DNA from: Sporosarcina sp. P13
Lineage (GTDB): Bacteria; Bacillota; Bacilli; Bacillales_A; Planococcaceae
Assembly (NCBI RefSeq): GCF_002743055.1
Contig: NZ_PDYM01000016.1
Coordinates: 1-64,000, forward strand
DNA length: 64,000 bases
Direction: 5' to 3'
Numbering within the stretch: the stretch's first letter is position 1; every line of letters begins with the position of its first letter. The notes below the pieces were generated by a model. It saw only the letters and a program-made list of their open reading frames with translations, was not told the DNA's origin and made no database searches. Below are positions 19,070 to 26,737 of this stretch, piece after piece. A program made the position numbers and the translations under genes.

Positions 19070-19894
19070 ATGAACGAATGGACAGGCGTGTTACGTCTTA
19101 GTATGGAGAAAAAACGAAATAAGACTGTAACCAAACAAGTTTATTTCCAAGGTGCATTTAAGATGCTACGTCCTCATTACTTTGATAATACGGGACAAGC
19201 TTGTTTTTTCCTTATTAATCCAGGTGGCGGTTATGTGGATGGCGATCGTTATCGAATGGAAATTACACTTGAGGAAGAAGCTGAGCTAATTTTGACGACT
19301 CAGTCTGCGACAAAAGTGTATAAAACACCACATACACCCGTTGTTCAAGAGAATATAATTCACTTGAAAAAGGACAGTATTCTTGAATACATTCCAGATG
19401 CTCTTATCGCCTATCGAGAGGCTAAGTATAAGCAAAATACTGTCATTCAGATGGAACGAGGAGCAACGCTTTTCTATAGTGATATTTTGACGCCAGGCTG
19501 GTCCCCGGATGGTGAATGGTTTCAATATGATTTACTCCAACTGAAAAACGAAATTTATTTAGATGGACAATTAATTTTATTTGATCATTTAAAATTGCAA
19601 CCGCTAGAAGACGGCGTGGATGGAATTGGCTATTTAGAAGGATATACTCATTTGGGATCTATGATTATCATTAGTGAACAAGTAACTTCCGACGTTGTTC
19701 AACGATTGTATGATGAAGTTGAAAAAGACTTTTCAGATTGTAAAGTAGGTCTATCTCTCATGAATGAAGGTGGATTTACCGTGCGAATTTTAGCTCATTC
19801 TACACAAAAGATTGAGGAACTGTTAGCTTCTTGCAGTGCGTTTCTTCGCAAAGAGTGGTATGACCGTGCTCCGGTCGCATTAAGAAAGTACTAA
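19070..19894 (+). CDS. ureD: Urease accessory protein UreD
   Basis: A 274-residue accessory protein (UreD/UreH) that binds apo-urease and recruits UreF and UreG. INPGGGYVDGDRY (48-60) and TTQSATKVYKT (about 76-86) are family hallmarks, and DGQLILFDHLKLQP lies in the middle. It is the last gene of the operon, in the ureABCEFGD order common in Bacillales, and a terminator follows 40 bases later. No nickel permease gene is attached. Confidence 0.95.
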   Translation: MNEWTGVLRLSMEKKRNKTVTKQVYFQGAFKMLRPHYFDNTGQACFFLINPGGGYVDGDRYRMEITLEEEAELILTTQSATKVYKTPHTPVVQENIIHLKKDSILEYIPDALIAYREAKYKQNTVIQMERGATLFYSDILTPGWSPDGEWFQYDLLQLKNEIYLDGQLILFDHLKLQPLEDGVDGIGYLEGYTHLGSMIIISEQVTSDVVQRLYDEVEKDFSDCKVGLSLMNEGGFTVRILAHSTQKIEELLASCSAFLRKEWYDRAPVALRKY

Positions 19895-19935
19895 TCATAA
19901 AACAGCTATCCGACTTCAACTATTGCTATACTAAA

Positions 19936-19976
19936 AGGGTATCGAAAGCTAAGCTTTAGCTTTTGATGCTCTTTTT
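19936..19976 (+). terminator. Terminator of the urease operon
   Basis: ATCGAAAGCT (19941-19950) pairs with AGCTTTTGAT (19957-19966, one G-T pair) around a 6-base loop; GCTCTTTTT follows. Confidence 0.75.
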
Positions 19977-20020
19977 CATACATACACTAAATTTTACTAG
20001 TAAGGGAGTGGAGAATATAA

Positions 20021-21211
20021 ATGAACAAAAATGATATTGCGGATATTCGCAAACGATTTAAATTAGATACAGACTTATTAACGATTACGGATATTTATAA
20101 CGTCTATATTCGTCAGGAAAGTAATGAAATTTATCATGAAGAAAGCCAAGCTTTTGCTTTGCTGGATCGCGAGCAACAAGAATTGTTTATGACGAATTTT
20201 AAGAAGGTGCTTGGTGGAAAACTAGGCGTGAAGTTGTTTGAAGTGAAGTTTGAGCGACAGACCGAGGAACAGACGGATCATGCACAACAATTACTTTATG
20301 AAGGTTTGCAAGCTGAAGAAGCGGATCAGTGGAGAGCTGAAATGCAGCATTTGGCACTGAAGATGGTACAAGATGTTCAATATGAAAAAGATCTTGTCGT
20401 GACATTTATTCGAGGAAATTATTTCAAGAAGACGAAACGAAGTAGTGAAGAGTCGGAAATTGATGCGCGTGATGAAGTATTTACGACTCCGTTCATTCTT
20501 TGCAGTATGAATCAGACGGACTTACCGAAACGTTCCATCGTCTTTGACTTCATCGAGCGGGAGTTTAAATCTAATACAATGTTGGATCCGATTATTAATC
20601 TAACGTCACCGATCGGTGGTTTTTTATTCCCTTGTTTCACGGATAATGCAGCTGATGTTAATCATGTTCTGTATGCGGCAGGTAAGGCGAATAAACCTGA
20701 TTACCAATTCATCGAGAATATATTAAATGGCGAGGAAGTCGTTACCGCGGCTGACGATAAAGCGGTATTCGAAGAAATTGTGAAGCAAGTGGTAGGGGGC
20801 GAAGTCGATACGGAAACGCTTGGTAATGTCTACGAAGCAATTTACCGTTTGACAGAAGTAGATGAAGAAGAGGAAGAACCAGAAGAACCACCTGTAATCG
20901 ACAAATTCCAAGTCGAGCGTGTGTTGAAAATGAGTGGCGTGGATTACGTTGATACAAAAGCTGTAGAAGCGGCGTTCGAAACGGTAGTGGACGATACGAC
21001 TTACGAAATGAAAGCAAGCCATATTGTGCCAAGCTATACATCGAAGTCAATTAAGATCGAAACAAAGGTTGCAAACATTTCCATTAGCCCACAAGATTTG
21101 AAGTATGTAAAACAGGTCAACTACGACGGCAAACAATGTATTTTAATTGAAATTGAAGAAGATACAATTATTGAAGGGTTTAAAGTTATTTCAGAAGATT
21201 TGTTAATGTAA
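20021..21211 (+). CDS. DUF4317 family protein
   Basis: A 396-residue cytoplasmic protein that starts MNKNDIADIRKRFKLD, the opening typical of DUF4317, a Firmicute family of unknown role. A run of acidic residues (VDEEEEEPEEPP, about 285-296) separates a larger N-terminal part from a C-terminal part of strand-like segments. No catalytic motif or membrane segment is seen. GGGAGTGG precedes the ATG. It is transcribed alone between two terminators. Confidence 0.8.
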   Translation: MNKNDIADIRKRFKLDTDLLTITDIYNVYIRQESNEIYHEESQAFALLDREQQELFMTNFKKVLGGKLGVKLFEVKFERQTEEQTDHAQQLLYEGLQAEEADQWRAEMQHLALKMVQDVQYEKDLVVTFIRGNYFKKTKRSSEESEIDARDEVFTTPFILCSMNQTDLPKRSIVFDFIEREFKSNTMLDPIINLTSPIGGFLFPCFTDNAADVNHVLYAAGKANKPDYQFIENILNGEEVVTAADDKAVFEEIVKQVVGGEVDTETLGNVYEAIYRLTEVDEEEEEPEEPPVIDKFQVERVLKMSGVDYVDTKAVEAAFETVVDDTTYEMKASHIVPSYTSKSIKIETKVANISISPQDLKYVKQVNYDGKQCILIEIEEDTIIEGFKVISEDLLM

Positions 21212-21262
21212 AAGACTGCAGATGGACTCTAGTAGCAGAGAGTTTATCTACAGTCTTTTTTT
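21212..21262 (+). terminator. Terminator after the DUF4317 gene
   Basis: AAGACTG...CAGTCTT outer arms with AGAT/ATCT and CTCT/AGAG inside form a long interrupted stem, followed by TTTTTAAT. It begins directly at the stop codon. Confidence 0.8.
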
Positions 21263-21318
21263 AATAAAGAATGAACTTTTTCTTGAGATGAAGACTCTTA
21301 TGAATGAGAGGTGAGAAC

Positions 21319-21849
21319 ATGACCGTCATTCGGTTAGTGAAACGGGCAAAAAGGGGTAATAAAGACGCTTTGTTGCAGTTAATCAGTGAGCAGCAAGACG
21401 ACTATTATCAGCTGGCTCTTAAATATATGGGTAACCCACATGATGCGATGGACGCGATGGAAGAAATGATTGTCAGCCTTTATCGCCATATTACGACACT
21501 GAAACAGAACGATGCGTTCTATAGTTGGAGTAAAACCATTTTGGTCAATCAATGCAAACAAATGTTACGTAAGAAAGCTCGTGTACAGCTATTAGAAGAA
21601 TGGGAAACTATTGAGGTACCATCTGACGCAGATCCGATTACACAAAGTGAGCAACGCATAGATATTGAAGAAATGCTGTCTTTTGTCAATGTCTATCAAA
21701 GGGAAGCCATCGAATTAAAATACTTCTATGATTTGGATTATCAGACGATAGCAGATATGACAGATGTCTCATTAGGAACGGCAAAGTCCAGAGTATTTAC
21801 TGGACTGGAAAAGATGCGTAATCGATACAGGGGTGAACGAGATGACTGA
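21319..21849 (+). CDS. RNA polymerase sigma factor, ECF (sigma-70 family) type
   Basis: A 176-residue sigma-70 family protein with region 2 (about 15-80) and a C-terminal region 4 helix-turn-helix (about 115-170; VYQREAIELKYFYDLDYQTIADM then SLGTAKSRVFTGLEKMR). Such factors direct transcription in response to an envelope or other signal. The start at 21319 follows GAGAGGTGAG; an ATG at 21304 lies in front of that site. The 3' end overlaps the next gene by 8 bases, whose membrane protein is the likely anti-sigma factor. Confidence 0.9.
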   Translation: MTVIRLVKRAKRGNKDALLQLISEQQDDYYQLALKYMGNPHDAMDAMEEMIVSLYRHITTLKQNDAFYSWSKTILVNQCKQMLRKKARVQLLEEWETIEVPSDADPITQSEQRIDIEEMLSFVNVYQREAIELKYFYDLDYQTIADMTDVSLGTAKSRVFTGLEKMRNRYRGERDD

Positions 21850-23098
21850 AATCGAGCAGAAATTAATGCAAGAAAAAGAGCGTATAGAGGAAACAAAGGC
21901 ACCGAAAGTATTGCATGAACGTTTGCAGAAAGCGTTGGAAAAGGAATCAAAACGTCGAAAATACTATATGCCACAATGGATAGCGGTAGCAGCGGCTTTA
22001 ATACTCTTGTCGTTCGTGGGCTATCAATATAATGCATTCGCTTATTACGGAAAAAAAATGCTAGGCTTTGACGAAATTATGCCGGACACATTGGCAAGAT
22101 TACATGAAGAGGGCAATGGGCAAACGTTGGATCAGAAATATGTGTTTACGAACGGCACAGAACTTCTTTTGGAAGGTATTCTGACAGACGAAAACCAATT
22201 TATCCTCTATTACACACTTAGCAATCCTGAAGGTGTAGAAGACGATCTATCGTTTATGCAATTGAAGGGCTTGTTTACACACTCGATTGCTCATACGGGT
22301 AGAGCGACTATGAATGAACAAGAGACCGTGCTAAAAGGGATCCGAACTTTTGATCCTGTCAGTACGTTTGCAAAAAAATTGACATTGGAGTTCCAAGGCT
22401 TAGATGGCTGGGAGGAAATCACCTTCCCATATGATCCTCGTGCTGCAATGCAAACCGTACTAAAGCAGTCTATTAACGAGAAAGTTCTTGTTGATACAGG
22501 AACGATTCAATTTGATACAATTATTGCAACCCCAAGCCAAACAACTATTAAAGGAAAGTTCAAGGTGGATAACTATGATCGCATACCACTTGGATTTAGT
22601 GGGGTGAAGTTATTGGCTAACGGTGTGGAGATTGATCAAATGAGTAGTGGTACATCATCCGCAATCAACGGTACAACGTTCACAATTGGCTATGATGCAT
22701 TGCCGAAAGATGTTACTTCACTCCAATTGGTAGTCGATGCATTCATTGGGTATAAACAAATAGATCAAACAATCACTTTAGATAAAGAACAAACCATTGC
22801 CTTCATGGATGGCGAAGAATTGATTGTAAATCATGCGGAGATTACTGAAGAAGGTGTACGGCTGACCATCGCTACTGCCGAAAACATCCTACTAGATGGC
22901 GTAAGCTTACAAGTTGAAGACCAAAAGATACCATTGCAAACGACTTTACGCCAGGACTACATCACTATACATGGCAAAGAATATAAAGAGCGTGTTATTC
23001 TATTTGATGGGGAAAAGCTACCAGAAGCCCTAGTGATTAATGGTCATTACTACGCAAAGAACTATGATGAAGTCATAGACATACCCATTCGGAAATAG
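21842..23098 (+). CDS. DUF4179 membrane protein, probable anti-sigma factor
   Basis: A 418-residue protein with a short cytoplasmic N-terminus rich in charged residues (1-42), one membrane segment (about residues 46-64, PQWIAVAAALILLSFVGY) and a long extracellular beta-rich domain. This is the layout of DUF4179 proteins found beside ECF sigma factors; the N-terminus would hold the sigma factor at the membrane. AGGGGTGA precedes the ATG at 21842, and the overlap with the sigma gene implies coupled synthesis. The signal is unknown. Confidence 0.82.
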   Translation: MTEIEQKLMQEKERIEETKAPKVLHERLQKALEKESKRRKYYMPQWIAVAAALILLSFVGYQYNAFAYYGKKMLGFDEIMPDTLARLHEEGNGQTLDQKYVFTNGTELLLEGILTDENQFILYYTLSNPEGVEDDLSFMQLKGLFTHSIAHTGRATMNEQETVLKGIRTFDPVSTFAKKLTLEFQGLDGWEEITFPYDPRAAMQTVLKQSINEKVLVDTGTIQFDTIIATPSQTTIKGKFKVDNYDRIPLGFSGVKLLANGVEIDQMSSGTSSAINGTTFTIGYDALPKDVTSLQLVVDAFIGYKQIDQTITLDKEQTIAFMDGEELIVNHAEITEEGVRLTIATAENILLDGVSLQVEDQKIPLQTTLRQDYITIHGKEYKERVILFDGEKLPEALVINGHYYAKNYDEVIDIPIRK

Positions 23099-23447
23099 TT
23101 CTGAATCTAATGGGAATCTTAGTCGGCTGAAACAATCTTTGAAGTCAACTCAATGACATATGAATGTAGAATTAAATTAGTAAATTAGTGAAGGTAGTGT
23201 GACAACAGGGGGAATGTCACAAAAACAACATTATGCATCAAAGTTACGACATTTTTCCATCTGAATCCTTACAAATAAACAACTCCCTTTAATACTAGGT
23301 ATATTTGTTGTATACTAAAAAAGATGTTAGTAGAAGTATGGTCAACTGAGACAGAAAAGATTGCTCCTAGTTTGCGCCATGTTTGCTGTGACGACTTATT
23401 TAGGAACATTTACGTTTCTGTAAATTTCACATATAAGGAAGGTCAAA
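23099..23447. other. Gene-less stretch upstream of mqo
   Basis: No coding potential is seen. It holds an inverted repeat at 23198-23221 and AT-rich sequence near 23270-23325 (TTACAA / TAATAC) that may contain the mqo promoter. Confidence 0.4.
23198..23221. promoter_or_regulatory. Inverted repeat TGTGACA-N10-TGTCACA upstream of mqo
   Basis: Two perfect 7-base arms, 10 bases apart. It looks like a two-fold operator, but it is 225 bases from the mqo start and matches no regulator I can name with confidence. Confidence 0.3.
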
Positions 23448-24947
23448 ATGAGTAATATACAAACTAAATCAGATGTTATCTTAATTGGTGCCGGAATTAT
23501 GAGCGCAACGTTGGGAACAATGCTGAAAGAACTGGCACCTGATTGGAAAATCTCATTGTTCGAGAAGCTAGACAAAGCAGGAGAAGAAAGTTCACACGAG
23601 CTTAACAATGCCGGAACTGGACACGCAGCGTTATGTGAACTGAACTATACTTCTGAAAAAGCAGATGGTTCAATTGACATTACTAAAGCTACAAAGGTAA
23701 ATGAACAATTTCAATTATCTATGCAGTTTTGGTCTCATCTAGTTGAAAAGAAATTAATAGAAAATCCAAGTCAGTTCATTATGCCACTCCCACATATGAG
23801 CTTAGTTCAAGGCGAGGAAAACGTGAGATACTTGAAAAAGCGCTTTGAAGCAATGATAGCGAATCCGCTGTTCGAAGGAATGGAATATTCCGATGACGCG
23901 GAAAAACTAAAAGAGTGGATTCCGCTAATCATGAAAGACCGTCAGTTGGGTGAAGCGATTGCAGCAACTAAAATCGATTCAGGAACAGACGTAAACTTTG
24001 GTGCATTGACTCGCATGCTAATTGAGCATATGCAAAAGTCAAATATTGAAATCAACTACGGCCATCAAGTAGAGGATATCAAACGCACAAGTGATGGCGA
24101 ATGGGAATTAAAAATAAAGAATAATAAAGACGGTAAGCTCGAATATCATAAAGCGAAATTTGTTTTCATTGGTGGTGGTGGCGGAAGTCTTCCATTACTA
24201 CAAAAAACAGGTATTCCTGAAAGTAAGCATATTGGTGGATTCCCGATCAGTGGTATTTTCATGATCTGTAAAAATCCAGATGTTATTGCAAAACACCATG
24301 CAAAAGTTTACGGAAAAGCTAAAGTCGGTGCGCCGCCAATGTCGGTTCCACACTTAGACACACGCTATATCGATAATGAAAAATCCTTGTTATTTGGACC
24401 GTTTGCAGGCTTCTCTCCAAAGTTCTTGAAAACGGGTTCAATGTTTGATTTGATCAGCACGGTAAAACCAAATAACTTAACAACTATGCTTGCATGTGGT
24501 GCAAAAAACATGTCATTGACTAAATACTTAATAGAGCAAGTTGTACAAACGAAAGAGCAGCGCATGGACGAACTTCGCGATTTCATTCCCGATGCAAAAA
24601 GCGAAGATTGGGAACTATGGACAGCCGGTCAACGTGTACAAGTTATTAAAGATACTGCGAACGGCAAAGGTACACTTCAGTTCGGTACTGAATTAGTAAC
24701 GGATGCAGACGGTTCAATTGCAGCATTATTAGGCGCTTCTCCGGGTGCTTCTACAGCCGTTGCGGTTATGTTGGACTTGTTGAATAAATGTTTCCCAGAG
24801 CAAGTAAACGACTGGGAACCGAAATTGAAAGAAATGATTCCTTCTTACGGCAAGCAGTTAGCAGACAATCCTGAGCTTCTTAAAGAAGTTCATGCTTCAA
24901 CAGCTAATACGCTTGAATTGGTTGAAAAAGAAATCGTTCATAGTTAA
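23448..24947 (+). CDS. mqo: Malate:quinone oxidoreductase
   Basis: A 499-residue FAD-dependent peripheral membrane enzyme that oxidises malate to oxaloacetate and reduces quinone, feeding the respiratory chain from the citric acid cycle. The FAD motif is [17 protein letters not shown] (10-26); [20 protein letters not shown] (49-68 region) and the C-terminal [15 protein letters not shown] are family hallmarks. GGAAGG precedes the ATG. It is transcribed alone and followed by a strong terminator. Confidence 0.96.
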   Translation: MSNIQTKSDVILIGAGIMSATLGTMLKELAPDWKISLFEKLDKAGEESSHELNNAGTGHAALCELNYTSEKADGSIDITKATKVNEQFQLSMQFWSHLVEKKLIENPSQFIMPLPHMSLVQGEENVRYLKKRFEAMIANPLFEGMEYSDDAEKLKEWIPLIMKDRQLGEAIAATKIDSGTDVNFGALTRMLIEHMQKSNIEINYGHQVEDIKRTSDGEWELKIKNNKDGKLEYHKAKFVFIGGGGGSLPLLQKTGIPESKHIGGFPISGIFMICKNPDVIAKHHAKVYGKAKVGAPPMSVPHLDTRYIDNEKSLLFGPFAGFSPKFLKTGSMFDLISTVKPNNLTTMLACGAKNMSLTKYLIEQVVQTKEQRMDELRDFIPDAKSEDWELWTAGQRVQVIKDTANGKGTLQFGTELVTDADGSIAALLGASPGASTAVAVMLDLLNKCFPEQVNDWEPKLKEMIPSYGKQLADNPELLKEVHASTANTLELVEKEIVHS

Positions 24948-24957
24948 TTAGCAAATC

Positions 24958-24997
24958 AAAAGCTCTGTTACGATTCATATTGTAACAGAGCTTTTTT
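24958..24997 (+). terminator. Terminator after mqo
   Basis: AAAGCTCTGTTAC pairs with GTAACAGAGCTTT around GATTCATATT; TTTTTT completes the signal. Confidence 0.9.
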
Positions 24998-25145
24998 GAT
25001 GATTTATTCTACTGGTTTTAAATATGGTGAGTGGAATTTCCATCCCTGTAGCTCCAATCTCGGATCACTCGGATCTTTTCTTCCGACGCTTTATTGTACT
25101 ATTCCTTGTGACACGCGTCATCTATCGCAAGAAAATGGTTGATTG

Positions 25146-25182
25146 AAATAAAGAGCACCAGCGCTGACTTGCACTGGTGCTC
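25146..25182 (-). terminator. Terminator after the ECF S-component gene
   Basis: GAGCACCAG (25153-25161) and CTGGTGCTC (25174-25182) form a stem; on the minus strand TTTATTTC follows. Confidence 0.75.
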
Positions 25183-25186
25183 TGAC

Positions 25187-25723
25187 TTATTTAAACATAG
25201 AAGTTTTCTTCAGCATCGCGCAAACCGGAATGGCAATGGCGATACCTACTGCACATTGAATAAGGTCACCTGGGATGGAGGCGAGCGGGATAATCAAGCT
25301 GTTGTAAAGAATGCTTTCACCAATGTAATAGCCCGCAATGGTAAATGGAATTGAAACTAGCATTGCCAGTAAGTTGAACTTGAAACTTGTTCCTTTCCGG
25401 CCATTCGACCAGGCAATCTTTCCTACAATATAGCCTTGCAATCCGCGGGTTATGATAGTGATTGGTGCCCATAACGCCCAGCCGCTGACAAGATCAAACA
25501 AACCCATTCCAACTGCCCCTGCAATCATCCCTTTCTTAGGGCCGAATAAAATAGATACAATAAATAACATTGATGTACCAAGGTGGATCAGTCCGCCATT
25601 TCCTAGCGGGAGCTTAATATTAAGTAAAAGTGTTGCGACAAACACGAGTGAAGCAAGCATTGAAGTCAGTATTAAGTCGAACGTCTTTGTCCGTTGAGCC
25701 GTATAGTGATGTGTCTTTTGCAT
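25187..25723 (-). CDS. ECF transporter substrate-binding (S) component
   Basis: A 178-residue membrane protein with about six hydrophobic segments, matching the ECF_trnsprt/ribofla_trS group of vitamin-binding S components. ILTSMLASLVFVATLLLNI, a short amphipathic loop and ILFGPKKGMIAGAVGMGLFD are typical. It would capture a vitamin or precursor and dock on a shared EcfAA'T module encoded elsewhere. No riboswitch I could recognise lies upstream, so the substrate is unassigned. A TATAAT (minus strand, 25829-25824) with a weak -35 is a possible promoter. Confidence 0.82.
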   Translation of the reverse strand: MQKTHHYTAQRTKTFDLILTSMLASLVFVATLLLNIKLPLGNGGLIHLGTSMLFIVSILFGPKKGMIAGAVGMGLFDLVSGWALWAPITIITRGLQGYIVGKIAWSNGRKGTSFKFNLLAMLVSIPFTIAGYYIGESILYNSLIIPLASIPGDLIQCAVGIAIAIPVCAMLKKTSMFK

Positions 25724-26329
25724 TGTCTAAACCTTCCTGACATTGTGGGATTTGTAGGTTTAGAATATAGTGAATCTGGTATTTTTGAAAGCATCAATTT
25801 CTAATAATATTTAGGGGTCAGTTATTATATCATTTAATACAAAGGTATAAAAAAATTGCGTATATAGTATTGTGCCGCGATGCAATAATTTAATTAATTC
25901 TGACGGCAAAGCTAATTTAAATACATCACGATAAGTTTTTGTAGTAGTATGGATAGGGTACAGTATGATAACATGTGCTAATCTTGAATAATTATTTAAC
26001 GCAAAGGAAAGAAGGCCGTGGCTTTCTCCTTTGCGCTTTTTTATTATCGTCGTTTCCCAAATGGGTAAAATATTGTCGAGAACACTGACTGTCACCGTGA
26101 GGATATAGGTGGTGGAAATATAAGTATTCAAGTAAACAAACCGGTTTAGCTGTTTTAAAGCTTAATCCCTTTTACTGAAATTCTATTAGTGCAGTTATTA
26201 AATATTCCTACTTTACAATAAGTTGCAATGTTTTCTAGGTATTCAGTGGAAAACTATCGATGCTGCTTTATTTCCAGAGGGTGGTATAATGGATCCAAAA
26301 TGGTTAATCATGAAATGGAGGTTAAGTAT
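25724..26329. other. 600-base gene-less stretch with an orphan terminator
   Basis: The left part holds the upstream region of the ECF S-component gene; the right part leads into the Nudix gene. A strong plus-strand terminator stands at 26000-26044 although no plus-strand gene precedes it. I compared the sequence before it with known riboswitch cores (c-di-GMP, ydaO, T-box) and saw no convincing match. A short transcript could end there. Confidence 0.4.
26000..26044 (+). terminator. Orphan plus-strand terminator
   Basis: CGCAAAGGA (26000-26008) pairs with TCCTTTGCG (26027-26035) with further pairing inside (GAAGGCC / GGCTTTC), then CTTTTTTATT. The nearest upstream plus-strand gene is mqo, which has its own terminator 1 kb earlier. 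Confidence 0.75.
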
Positions 26330-26722
26330 ATGAAGAAAAGTGTACATGTAGTAGGGGCTGTGATTGAAAATGATAAGGGAGAAATCTTATCCGCTCTTCG
26401 TAGTCCAAAGATGACGCTTCCTAACTATTGGGAGTTTCCGGGGGGCAAGATTGAACAAGGAGAAACGCCAGAGAAGGCTCTTCAACGTGAAATACAAGAA
26501 GAACTAGAATGTGTGATTCGTGTGCAAGATGCAGTGGAAGATACTACATATGAATATGAAAAAGTGATTGTTCGTTTAGAGACGTTTATGGCGACGATTG
26601 TCGAGGGGACCCCTATCGCTACGGAACATGCGGAATTACGATGGATCCCTAGAGAACAATTAGCTGAATTGGATTGGGCACCTGCTGATATTCCAGCGAT
26701 CGAGAAGCTGGTTAAACGATAG
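26330..26722 (+). CDS. MutT-type Nudix hydrolase ((deoxy)nucleoside triphosphate pyrophosphohydrolase)
   Basis: A 130-residue protein that is essentially one Nudix domain. The box is complete at 38-59: GGKIEQGETPEKALQREIQE with E45, R53, E54, E57 and E58. WEFPGGK and the C-terminal ELRWIPREQLAELDWAPAD are characteristic of MutT/NudG-like enzymes that remove damaged or non-standard nucleoside triphosphates. GGAGG lies 7 bases upstream of the ATG at 26330. The gene is 15 bases ahead of a PLD-helicase gene, so the two form an operon. Confidence 0.9.
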   Translation: MKKSVHVVGAVIENDKGEILSALRSPKMTLPNYWEFPGGKIEQGETPEKALQREIQEELECVIRVQDAVEDTTYEYEKVIVRLETFMATIVEGTPIATEHAELRWIPREQLAELDWAPADIPAIEKLVKR

Positions 26723-26737
26723 AAGGGCGGGTATGGA

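Noticed and set aside
20723-21050. Two overlapping minus-strand frames of about 100 codons inside the DUF4317 gene
   Set aside because: They lie wholly opposite a well supported gene, have no ribosome binding site, and read as Phe-, Leu- and Arg-rich shadow sequence of the acidic stretch.
25024-25146. 40-codon plus-strand frame (MVSGISIPVAPIS...) between mqo and the ECF S gene
   Set aside because: No ribosome binding site, and it runs into the terminator of the opposite gene; protein-like pieces also appear on the other strand, so no direction is favoured.
25905-25950. GACGGCAAAGCTA resembling part of a c-di-GMP riboswitch core
   Set aside because: The other conserved parts of the aptamer are missing and no gene follows the terminator closely.
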